Assembly (NCBI GenBank): GCA_031551885.1
Contig: JAVBMX010000081.1
Span: forward strand, 1-53,783
Origin: Frigididesulfovibrio sp031551885
Lineage (GTDB): Bacteria; Desulfobacterota; Desulfovibrionia; Desulfovibrionales; Desulfovibrionaceae
DNA: 53,783 nt
Direction: 5' to 3'
In this document: positions 1 to 8,000 of the stretch, one piece after another
Layout of the letters: each line of letters opens with the position of its first letter
Position numbering within the stretch: position 1 is the first letter of the stretch
Program-made: the position numbers and the translations under genes
Notes under the pieces: model-generated
Told to the model about the DNA's origin: nothing
The model's input: the letters and a program-made list of their open reading frames with translations, nothing else
The model's database searches: none

Positions 1-1
1 C

Positions 2-904
2 CAGATGGACGGCGGCATCATCGTGGTGGCCGCCACCGACGGCCCCATGCCCCAGACCCGTGAGCACATCCTGCTCGCCCGTCAGGTCGGCGTGCCCAGC
101 CTGGTGGTGTTCCTGAACAAGTGCGACATGGTCGACGACGCTGAACTGCTCGAGCTCGTCGAGTTGGAAGTGCGCGAACTGCTGTCTTCCTATGGCTTCC
201 CCGGCGACGAAATCCCGGTCATCCGCGGTTCCGCCCTGAAAGCCCTTGAGTGCGACAGCGCCGACGCCGACGCCGCCAAGCCCATTCTTGAGCTGCTTGA
301 CGCCTGCGACAACTACATTCCCGACCCGCAGCGCGACATCGACAAGCCCTTCCTGATGCCCATCGAAGACGTGTTCTCCATCTCCGGCCGCGGCACCGTC
401 GTAACCGGCCGGGTTGAGCGCGGCATCATCAAAGTGGGTGAAGAAGTCGAAATCGTGGGCATCAAGCCCACGGTCAAGACCACCTGCACGGGCGTGGAAA
501 TGTTCCGCAAGCTGCTCGACCAGGGCCAGGCCGGCGACAACATCGGCGCCCTGCTCCGCGGCGTGAAGCGTGACGACGTGGAACGCGGCCAGGTGCTCGC
601 GGCTCCCAAGTCGATCACCCCGCACAAGAAGTTCAAGGCCGAAGTGTACGTGCTCTCCAAAGAAGAAGGCGGCCGTCACACGCCGTTCTTCACCGGCTAC
701 CGCCCGCAATTCTATTTCCGTACCACGGACATCACGGGCATCATCGCCCTGGCCGAAGGTGTGGAAATGGTCATGCCCGGCGACAACGCCACCTTTATTG
801 TAGAGCTGATCGCCCCCATCGCCATGGAACAAGGCCTGCGCTTCGCCATCCGCGAAGGCGGCCGCACCGTGGGTGCCGGGGTGGTTTCCGAAATTACGGA
901 GTAA
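2..904 (+). CDS. tuf: Elongation factor Tu, 3' portion (5' end outside window)
   Basis: EF-Tu delivers aminoacyl-tRNA to the ribosome as a GTP complex. The reading frame is open from base 2, so about 95-100 N-terminal residues, including the P-loop, lie upstream of the window. What is visible begins with the MDGGIIVVAATDGPMPQTRE stretch after the DxPGH motif. The G4 motif NKCDMVDD and the G5 motif GSALK follow. Domain 2 contains the RGTVVTGRVERG stretch and domain 3 ends in VSEITE. The gene lies 5 nt upstream of rpmG, so it is very likely the head of the translation-factor/ribosomal-protein cluster that follows. Assignment is certain; only the start is unseen. Confidence 0.98.
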   Translation, partial: QMDGGIIVVAATDGPMPQTREHILLARQVGVPSLVVFLNKCDMVDDAELLELVELEVRELLSSYGFPGDEIPVIRGSALKALECDSADADAAKPILELLDACDNYIPDPQRDIDKPFLMPIEDVFSISGRGTVVTGRVERGIIKVGEEVEIVGIKPTVKTTCTGVEMFRKLLDQGQAGDNIGALLRGVKRDDVERGQVLAAPKSITPHKKFKAEVYVLSKEEGGRHTPFFTGYRPQFYFRTTDITGIIALAEGVEMVMPGDNATFIVELIAPIAMEQGLRFAIREGGRTVGAGVVSEITE

Positions 905-909
905 CACTC

Positions 910-1059
910 ATGCGGATCAATATTCTGCTCGCCTGCACCGAGTGCAAACGGCGTAACTACGCCACGAGCAAAAACAAAAAGACCACCACCGGGCGCATGG
1001 AACTGAAAAAGTACTGCCCCTGGGACAGAAAGCATACGCTTCACCGCGAAACCAAGTAG
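910..1059 (+). CDS. rpmG: 50S ribosomal protein L33
   Basis: This 49-aa large-subunit protein is too short for many ORF callers. It begins MRINILLACTECKRRNYATS and ends RKHTLHRETK. The first CxxC (CTEC) of the zinc-binding form is present, but the second pair reads CPWD, so only three of the four usual cysteine ligands remain. The protein is therefore intermediate between the C+ and C- forms of L33. ATG lies 5 nt after the tuf stop and the gene is followed by tRNA-Trp, secE and nusG, the usual bacterial order. Length and context make the call firm; whether it binds zinc is open. Confidence 0.95.
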   Translation: MRINILLACTECKRRNYATSKNKKTTTGRMELKKYCPWDRKHTLHRETK

Positions 1060-1080
1060 CGAGACAAGCGTCACAATCAC

Positions 1081-1157
1081 AGGGCAGTAGCTCCAACGGC
1101 TAGAGCGGCGGTCTCCAAAACCGCAAGTTGGGGGTTCGAATCCCTCCTGCCCTGCCA
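1081..1157 (+). tRNA. trnW: tRNA-Trp (anticodon CCA)
   Basis: The sequence folds as a cloverleaf. The acceptor arm AGGGCAG pairs with CTGCCCT, followed by discriminator G and an encoded CCA. The anticodon stem GCGGT/ACCGC encloses loop CTCCAAA with anticodon CCA, and the T-arm contains GGTTCGAATCC. It sits between rpmG and secE, where tRNA-Trp is found in many bacteria, and is probably processed from the tuf-rpmG-secE transcript. Confidence 0.97.
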
Positions 1158-1270
1158 AAGCCTCCGGTGCCGCGGCAAGGGGTTTCCCTTGCCGCGGCCG
1201 TACCGGATAACAAGGCCGCTCTTTTCCGAGAAACGCCAAGGCTCAAACGGGCTTTCTAAAGGTAACGACT

Positions 1271-1534
1271 ATGGCCGCAAAAAAAAGCAAAGATACAAGC
1301 CCGGCTCAAGGGAAGGGCACGGGTTCCGGGGGAGGCTCCAAAGTAACGGACTTGATCCGCTACTTTGAGGATTCCAAAACGGAACTCGGCAAGGTTTCGT
1401 GGCCCACGAAACAGGAAGTGAAGGCCACCAGTCTGGCCGTTGTGGCCCTTGTTGTATTTATGTCCATTTTCCTGGGCCTCATAGATCAGGTTCTGGTCAA
1501 GGTTGTTGAAGCAATTCTTTCCATAGGCGCATGA
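1271..1534 (+). CDS. secE: Preprotein translocase subunit SecE
   Basis: SecE is the small clamp subunit of the SecYEG inner-membrane protein channel. The 87-aa product has a short basic, glycine-rich N-terminus. The conserved amphipathic SecE segment follows (LIRYFEDSKTELGKVSWPTK), and then one membrane helix around residues 55-80. This is the single-helix form typical of most bacteria rather than the three-helix enterobacterial form. ATG at 1271 follows an AAAGG ribosome-binding site. It ends 1 nt before nusG, so the two are almost certainly co-transcribed and probably translationally coupled. Confidence 0.96.
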   Translation: MAAKKSKDTSPAQGKGTGSGGGSKVTDLIRYFEDSKTELGKVSWPTKQEVKATSLAVVALVVFMSIFLGLIDQVLVKVVEAILSIGA

Positions 1535-1535
1535 T

Positions 1536-2090
1536 ATGACCGATATCCAAGAGCCCACGACAAAGGCGCGTTGGTACATCGTGCATACCTATTCCGGTTT
1601 TGAGAACCGGGTGGAGCAGACCATTCGTGAGATGATGCGCACCGGGCAGGACCAGGGGCTTATCGAAGAAGTGGTCATTCCCACGGAAAAAATTATCGAG
1701 TTGGTGCGCGGTGAAAAGAAAACTTTCACGCGCAAATTTTATCCCGGCTATGTCATGCTGCGCATGTCCATGAGCGATTTTTCCTGGCACCTGGTGCAGT
1801 CCATTCCCAAGGTGACCGGATTTGTGGGCGGCAAGAACCGGCCCACGCCCATGCGCGACTCCGAAGCGCAACGCATTCTCGCGTTGATGGAGACCCGGCA
1901 GGAACAACCCCGGCCCAAGTTCAATTTTGAGCGCGGCGACGAGGTGCGGGTTATTGACGGGCCTTTCGGCGGGTTCAACGGCACCGTGGACGACGTGAAC
2001 TACGACAAAGGAAAACTTCGGGTTTCCGTTTCCATTTTCGGTAGACAAACCCCCGTGGAACTTGATTTCGTTCAAGTCTCCAAGGGTTGA
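1536..2090 (+). CDS. nusG: Transcription termination/antitermination factor NusG
   Basis: NusG binds the RNA polymerase clamp, reduces pausing, and links polymerase to Rho or to ribosomal protein S10. The 184-aa product shows the NGN domain starting at the RWYIVHTYSGFENRVEQTI stretch (about residue 12), with FYPGYVML in the middle. A linker leads to a C-terminal KOW domain containing GDEVRVIDGPFGGFNGTV. Length is normal and no extra domain is present. The start lies 1 nt after the secE stop. It is followed by rplK, the common secE-nusG-rplK arrangement. Confidence 0.97.
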   Translation: MTDIQEPTTKARWYIVHTYSGFENRVEQTIREMMRTGQDQGLIEEVVIPTEKIIELVRGEKKTFTRKFYPGYVMLRMSMSDFSWHLVQSIPKVTGFVGGKNRPTPMRDSEAQRILALMETRQEQPRPKFNFERGDEVRVIDGPFGGFNGTVDDVNYDKGKLRVSVSIFGRQTPVELDFVQVSKG

Positions 2091-2143
2091 GGCATACGGC
2101 GGCCGCCGGCTTTTCCGGTTCCCGCACAGAAAGGAAGATCATT

Positions 2144-2566
2144 ATGGCTAAAAAAGAAGTTGCCAAGATCAAACTGCAGATTCCCGGCGGCGTCGCCAAC
2201 CCCTCGCCCCCCGTTGGTCCCGCGTTGGGTCAGCACGGCCTGAACATCATGGGCTTCTGCAAGGAATTCAACGCCAAGACGGCCGACCAGAAAGGCATGG
2301 TCATCCCGGTGGTGATCACCGTGTACCATGACCGTTCTTTTTCCTTCATCACCAAGACGCCTCCGGCGGCGGTGCTGCTTTTGAAGGCCGCCAAGTTGGA
2401 AAAAGGCTCGGGCGAACCGAACCGGAACAAAGTCGGCACCATTACCATGCAGCAGGTCGAGGAGATTGCCAAGCTGAAACTGCCCGATCTCACCGCCAAA
2501 AACCTTGAAGCGGCCGTGAGCAACGTGCTCGGCACCGCCCGCAGCATGGGCCTTGAGGTTAAGTAA
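2144..2566 (+). CDS. rplK: 50S ribosomal protein L11
   Basis: L11 binds the GTPase-associated region of 23S rRNA and takes part in factor binding. The frame is open further upstream, but ATG at 2144 is chosen because it gives the canonical MAKKEVAKIKLQIPGG N-terminus, follows an AAGGAAG ribosome-binding site and yields the usual 140 residues. The proline-rich N-terminal segment NPSPPVGPALGQHGLNIM and a C-terminal TARSMGLEV-type ending are visible. It is the first of four ribosomal protein genes in order L11, L1, L10, L7/L12. Confidence 0.97.
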   Translation: MAKKEVAKIKLQIPGGVANPSPPVGPALGQHGLNIMGFCKEFNAKTADQKGMVIPVVITVYHDRSFSFITKTPPAAVLLLKAAKLEKGSGEPNRNKVGTITMQQVEEIAKLKLPDLTAKNLEAAVSNVLGTARSMGLEVK

Positions 2567-2648
2567 CGTTTAATCAACTGTACTGCCGCCCGCGCCACGC
2601 GCGACGTATCGGCAGGAGATTCAAACGACAGGATAAAAGGTTTTTCAC

Positions 2649-3356
2649 ATGCCCAAACATGGAAAAAAATTCCGCAAGGCCGTTGAAGGCCAGGATTTGC
2701 AGGAGCGCTTCAGCATAGAGGACGCCGTGTCCAAATCGCTGGGCGCGGCCTTCGCCAAGTTCGACGAAACCGTCGACGTGGCTCTCGGCCTTGGGGTCGA
2801 CCCCAAATATTCCGATCAAATGGTGCGCGGCGCCGTCTCTCTGCCGCACGGCCTCGGCAAAAACGTGCGCGTGGTCGTGTTCTGCAAAGGCGACAAAGAA
2901 GCGGAAGCCAAAGCCGCCGGCGCCGATCATGCCGGAGCGGAAGATCTGGTCGCCAAAGTCAAGGAAGGCTTCCTCGACTTTGATGCCGCCATCGCCACGC
3001 CCGACTGCATGGCCCTGGTCGGCCAAATCGGCCGGGTTCTCGGCCCCCGCGGCCTGATGCCCAACGCCAAGACCGGCACCGTCACCTTTGATGTGGCCGG
3101 GGCGGTCAAGGAAGTCAAAGCCGGCCGCGCCGAGTTCAAGGTGGACAAAGCCGGCGTGCTGCATGCCCCCTTGGGCAAGGTGTCCTTTGGTCCGGAAAAA
3201 ATTCTGGACAACCTGAAGGCCCTGCTTGGCGAGGTCAACCGCCTGAAGCCCTCGGCCGCCAAGGGCACCTACATGAAAAACATGGCCGTCTCCACCACCA
3301 TGGGGCCCGGCTTTAAGGTGGATCCGTTGCTGATCCGCAAATTTCTGGAAGGTTGA
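2649..3356 (+). CDS. rplA: 50S ribosomal protein L1
   Basis: L1 binds the 23S rRNA L1 stalk and in many bacteria represses its own rplK-rplA mRNA. The 235-aa product starts MPKHGKKFRKAVEG and carries the conserved LGPRGLMPNAKTGTV segment and a C-terminal TMGPG stretch. Length matches the family. Only 82 nt separate it from rplK, and I could not confirm an L1-binding stem there. It is followed by a leader-like gap before rplJ. Confidence 0.97.
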   Translation: MPKHGKKFRKAVEGQDLQERFSIEDAVSKSLGAAFAKFDETVDVALGLGVDPKYSDQMVRGAVSLPHGLGKNVRVVVFCKGDKEAEAKAAGADHAGAEDLVAKVKEGFLDFDAAIATPDCMALVGQIGRVLGPRGLMPNAKTGTVTFDVAGAVKEVKAGRAEFKVDKAGVLHAPLGKVSFGPEKILDNLKALLGEVNRLKPSAAKGTYMKNMAVSTTMGPGFKVDPLLIRKFLEG

Positions 3357-3517
3357 TTCTTCGGGTCACTTTTCGGCGAAGGGCTTCGGCCCTTCAATCG
3401 GCTAGAGGATAGGGAAATTCGAGTCATAGACAGCGGGCACGGCCAAGCCTATAAGCCCCGCCGAGACTTCTTTGGCTTGCATTTCCACCAGGCAAACCAC
3501 AACTCCGGGAGAGTCGT
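3357..3517 (+). promoter_or_regulatory. Probable L10 leader ahead of rplJ
   Basis: This 161-nt gap precedes rplJ, the position of the autoregulatory L10 leader in most bacteria. A perfect hairpin, GAAGGGC-TTCG-GCCCTTC at 3378-3395, has no following T-tract and so is not an obvious terminator. Downstream sequence can form further stems before the GTG of rplJ. That the L10-L12 complex binds here is inferred from position. Confidence 0.5.
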
Positions 3518-4036
3518 GTGAACAGAGCAGAAAAAGCCGCGGTAATCGAGCAGCTTCGGGCCAAAGCCGAAGCGTCTTCGATCGCGGTGGTCTCCGACTT
3601 CAAGGGTATGCCGGTGGAAGAGATGACGCGCCTTCGGGTGAAGGTTCGCGAAGCCGGCGGTGAGCTGGTGGTCGTGAAGAACACCCTGGCCCGTATCGCC
3701 TTTGGCGACGGTCCGCAGGACGTCATCAAAGAACACTTCCGCGAAAACTGCGCAGTCGCCCTCGGGTTGCAGGATCCCGTCGCCGTCGCCAAGGCGATGT
3801 CGGATTTTGCCAAGACCAGCAAAACCTTGAAAATCCGCCACGCCGGCCTGGAAGGCAAAATGCTGACCGCCGCGCAGGTGGAGGCCCTGGCCAAGCTGCC
3901 GGGCAAGAAAGAACTGCTGGCTCAAACCCTGGGCACCTTGAACGCGGTGCCCACCAACTTCGTGTCGCTGCTGGCCAACACCATTCGCGGCATGTTGTAT
4001 GCGTTGAAAGCTCTCGAAGAAAAGAAAGCCGCGTAA
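3518..4036 (+). CDS. rplJ: 50S ribosomal protein L10
   Basis: L10 anchors L7/L12 dimers to the ribosomal stalk. The start is a GTG at 3518 behind a GGGAG ribosome-binding site, giving MNRAEKAAVIEQLRAKAEAS and 172 residues. The conserved region around DFKGMPVEEMTRLR and LVVVKNTLARIA is present. The C-terminal helix that binds L12 dimers is Ala/Leu/Lys-rich. It is followed 39 nt later by rplL. The GTG start may help keep the L10:L12 ratio low, which is inference. Confidence 0.97.
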   Translation: MNRAEKAAVIEQLRAKAEASSIAVVSDFKGMPVEEMTRLRVKVREAGGELVVVKNTLARIAFGDGPQDVIKEHFRENCAVALGLQDPVAVAKAMSDFAKTSKTLKIRHAGLEGKMLTAAQVEALAKLPGKKELLAQTLGTLNAVPTNFVSLLANTIRGMLYALKALEEKKAA

Positions 4037-4075
4037 GCAGCACAGCAAACCAAAGACATTTCAAGGAGAATTCCC

Positions 4076-4453
4076 ATGTCCGTGACCAAAGAACAAGTCG
4101 TCGACTTCATTGCCAATATGACCGTTCTGGAACTCTCCGAGTTCATCAAAGAACTTGAAGAGAAGTTCGGCGTGTCGGCCGCCGCTCCGGCCGCCGCCAT
4201 GGTGGCCATGCCCGCCGCCGCCGCCCCGGCCGAAGAAGAAAAGACCGAGTTCGACGTGCACCTGAAGGCCGCCGGCGCCAACAAAATCGGCGTCATCAAA
4301 GTTGTGCGCGCTCTGACCGGCCTGGGCCTGAAGGAAGCCAAAGACAAAGTCGACGGCGCTCCTTCCGTGATCCTGGAAGCCGTAGCCAAAGACAAGGCCG
4401 AAGACGCCAAGAAACAGCTGGTCGAAGCCGGCGCCGAAGTCGAAGTGAAATAA
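4076..4453 (+). CDS. rplL: 50S ribosomal protein L7/L12
   Basis: L7/L12 is the multicopy stalk protein that recruits translation GTPases. The 125-aa product has an N-terminal dimerisation helix (KEQVVDFIANMTVLELSEF), an Ala/Pro hinge at about residues 36-55, and a C-terminal globular domain with GLGLKEAKDKVDGAP. An AAGGAG site precedes ATG. In most bacteria rpoB follows. Here a strong terminator ends the operon 20 nt later and rpoBC is not in the window, which is unusual. Confidence 0.98.
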   Translation: MSVTKEQVVDFIANMTVLELSEFIKELEEKFGVSAAAPAAAMVAMPAAAAPAEEEKTEFDVHLKAAGANKIGVIKVVRALTGLGLKEAKDKVDGAPSVILEAVAKDKAEDAKKQLVEAGAEVEVK

Positions 4454-4473
4454 GGCCGGCAATCGCCATCCTC

Positions 4474-4505
4474 AAAGAGGCCCGCATAGCGGGCCTCTTT
4501 TTTTA
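4474..4505 (+). terminator. Rho-independent terminator after rplL
   Basis: A perfect 12-bp stem, AAAGAGGCCCGC / GCGGGCCTCTTT with loop ATA, runs directly into eight Ts. It closes the rplKAJL transcript and isolates it from the adhesin gene. Confidence 0.93.
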
Positions 4506-5009
4506 TGCGCCGTGCCCCAGTACGTAGGCTGCCCTTTGGGCTTCATGGCTGAAAACCGGGCATCCATTAAGATCTTTTAAATACACCGAAAGTCGGCGCA
4601 CTCCGCGCTATACGTTGAACTTCTTTTCCGTATAATGATTTCTTTGTGTTATCATATGAATATCAAATAAAATCATTAATCCGTAATGCGTATCTCTTAT
4701 CTCTTCCAATTTCTTTTTATGTAAAAATGCATGATATTAGTTCTATAGGCTTGAACCTGCCTAAATTTATTGAAAAATTTTATATATTATCATAACGAAT
4801 AATTATTTTCTATAGTTTTATTCTTGCATAACCAAATATTTTTCTGCATTCTTATTGCAAGCGGGCAGATTAAGGGTGGGGTTCCCGCACGCACATCTTC
4901 CATCATCGTACGTCTCGAAGCTCTCGCACTCGCAGCGGTTCCCACCTCTGTTCCTCCACAGTTGTTCATCAACTGCGCGCAATGCGCACAACATATGGGG
5001 GATATGTGT
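4506..5009 (+). other. AT-rich spacer upstream of the giant adhesin
   Basis: No gene is seen. From about 4560 to 4860 the composition drops sharply to AT-rich in an otherwise GC-rich window, with many TA-rich hexamers such as TATAAT at 4631 and TTGAAA at 4770. I cannot choose one promoter with confidence. The adhesin frame is open back to 4824, but that segment has no family-like sequence and its start has no good ribosome-binding site. It is treated as leader. Confidence 0.6.
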
Positions 5010-8000
5010 ATGTCGCAAGCGACTCAACCGCAAACCATCATTCCGGTGCCGCGACCAACGGCGGGCACCACACAGGCGATCGACTCCCAGGCGGGGGCTC
5101 TGATCCAGCTGACGTTTCCCGAGGGCGACGCCACATTCGATCGCGCCGGCAATGACCTGACGCTCTCGTTTGCGGACGGCGGACGGGTGACCCTGACCAA
5201 TTTCTTTGCCGTCGGCGATCAAAGCCTGCCCACCCTGAAACTCGCGGACTCCACCGAAGTCGCCTCCAAAGACTTTTTGGCCGCAAACTATCCCGGCATG
5301 AATACGGCGGCCGGTCCCGCGCCGACGGCGGCCCCGCCGAGCAGCGGCGAGGGGGAGTATGACGACCACTCCGGCGCTCTGATCAACGGAGTGGACAGGT
5401 TTGGTTCCCTGGGAACCGACTACTGGGGCTATACATCGGAAGCTCCGGACTACATCAGGGGTCTCGATTTGGCCGGGGGCACCTTCAGCTTCGGCGTCAT
5501 CACCGGTCCCACCGGGTCGCTCGGCGCCGTCGCCGGCGTGTACGAAGACGGCCTGCCCCACCAGTACAAAGGGGATTTCCACTCCCGGGAAGCCGGACGG
5601 CTCACGCTCGACGTGCAGCCCGACCCCGGTTCGTCGGTAAGCGCGGTGACCATCTCCGGCCTGCCTGCCGGCGCCGGCCTCTGGCTGGGCAACCCGGCCG
5701 ACGGAACCGGCACGCCGCTCGATCCCAACGCCGCCGGCGAGTATACGTTCTCGTTTGCTCAGTTCGCCGGCCCCGGCGTGTTCATCCTGCCGCCCAAAGA
5801 CAACAGCGACGCCGACTTCCCCATCAACGTCTCCGTGACCTTCGACAACGGCACGGACTCCGCCACCGAGTCCACCGTCGCCGTCGTGGTCGTGGATGCC
5901 GTGGCCGACATGCCCGGCAGGGGACGCGCCGAGCTGCACATCGATCGGCAGGACCACGCCGAATGGGGAACTCAGAGAAGCCATGGCGGTACAAAGGTGC
6001 GCACCGGGGAGGCGGACGAGATCACCTTTGACGTGCGGGCCGCCTTTCGGGATTATGAGGACGGTTCGGAATTTCATACCATCGAGGTCAAAGGCATTCC
6101 CGAAGACTGGACGCTCAACGCCGTCGGCCTCGGCAGCCTTGCCTCCGTGGGTTCCTTCGCCTCCCTCGACGAAGCCCGCGCCGCCCTGCACGACGCACCC
6201 GACTCGTACGCCCAGGTGAACATCAACGGCGAGGCGACGTACATTTTCAATGTGAGCGGGCTGGCCCGCGTCAACTCCACCCTCTCCTTTGATCCGCACG
6301 ACTGGACAAGCCGGCGCGACGCCGACGGTAATCCGCACGCCGACGGCCCCCTATCGCCCACCATCGAAATCACGGCTCGGGCGGAAGAAATCAACTTCAG
6401 CGGCGAGGAACTCACACTCGACAACAATATCGCCGAAAAGCCGCTGGGCGATTGGCGGGTGACCATCAAAGAAGACACCCCGGACTTTTACGGCCGGCGC
6501 GTGTCCATTCTCTCCGACGAAAGCAAGGGCGTGCAGCCCTGGACAGATGAAATCTCGTTGTCGCGGTTATCTCGCGACGTATCCCTCCAGGCCGTCCTTA
6601 CCGGATTGCGTGGCGAAGGCGTCGACATTCCCACGGGAAACCCCGTGTCCGTTGCCCGTGAAGCTGTTTTCTACAACCTGCATTCCGACGGCGTGGACGA
6701 CGCGGGCGGCAACGCGGGCAAAGCCCTCCTCGGCTTTGAGGGGAACGACGGCGCGGATTCCGGCTGGAAAACCACTGCCGGCGAGAGCATTTTCCTTTAT
6801 TACAAGGACGGCGTGGTCATCGGCCGGGTAGGCGGCGCGAGCGGCGCCTACCCCGACGGCAGAGTCGCCTTTGTGGTGGCGGCCGAAGACGACAACGGCG
6901 TGCTGTCCGGCGGCGTGAACCACGGCAGCGTTACCTTCATCCAGTATGAAAGCCTGCACCACCCCAAGCCGGGCGATCCCGGTTGGAAGCACAACGAAAA
7001 GCCGGCCGACTCCCTTGACCTTAAGTTGGTGCTCACCGACGACGACGGCGACAAGGCGGCCATCGATGTTTCCATCGACGTGCGCGACGACGGACCAAAA
7101 TGTCTGGTTGTCGGCAAGGCCCATAAGCTTGATGAAACCTTCATGCGGGATGTCGACCACGACGGCGCTTTTGAGCACCACAACACCACCGGCGGCACGG
7201 TTCACGTCAATTTCGGCGCGGACGGACCGGCCAACGACGCTCCCTTCCGTTTCGACGTCTCCGATTTGAAAGCCATGGGGCTGCAATCCGGCGGCCTGCC
7301 CCTGGACATCGACGACTCCGATCCCACAAAGATCACCGCTTCGCTGCCCGACGGCACGCCGGTCTTCACCCTGAGCATCGACGCGGCCGGCAACTACACA
7401 TACACCCAGTTTCAGCCTCTGGACCATCCGGTGCAGGGGTCATCGCATCGAGCCCATGACGACCCCCTGAAGCTGCCCTTCACCGTGGTCGCCACCGACG
7501 GCGACGGCGACACCATTCGCGCCGAAGGCCGGATTACCGTGGACGACGACGGCCCCTCGGCGGGCCTTCTTCCCGCCACCGGCTGGGTCTGGGAAGGCAT
7601 GTTCCGGTTCACCGACGAACTCCACGCCTCCGGCGACATCCACGTGGATTTCGGCGCGGACGACACCGGCGGCCTCAAGGCCGTGTTCTGGGATGCGAAA
7701 GCCATTGCGACCGAGTTGCAAAGCGAAAACCTGCATGCCACGGTCGGCCCCGAAGGGACCAAAATCCCCTTGAGCGTGCTCAATGCGGGCGAGACCGACC
7801 CCAAAGAGCTCACCATCGGCTGGAAAGACGCAGGCGGCATCGAACATGTGGTCATGAAGCTGGAGCTGATTGACGACGGCCACGGCAACTTCCGGTATCA
7901 GTACACCCAATACGACACCATCGCCCACGGCTCCTCGGGCATTGCCGATATTCTTGAGGCCTTGTCCTTTGCCTACGTGGTGCGCGACGCCGACGGCGAC

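Noticed and set aside
4824..5009. Longer N-terminus for the adhesin
   Set aside because: The frame is open, but the start at 4824 lies in AT-rich leader without a ribosome-binding site, and the N-terminal module of such adhesins begins close to MSQ at 5010.
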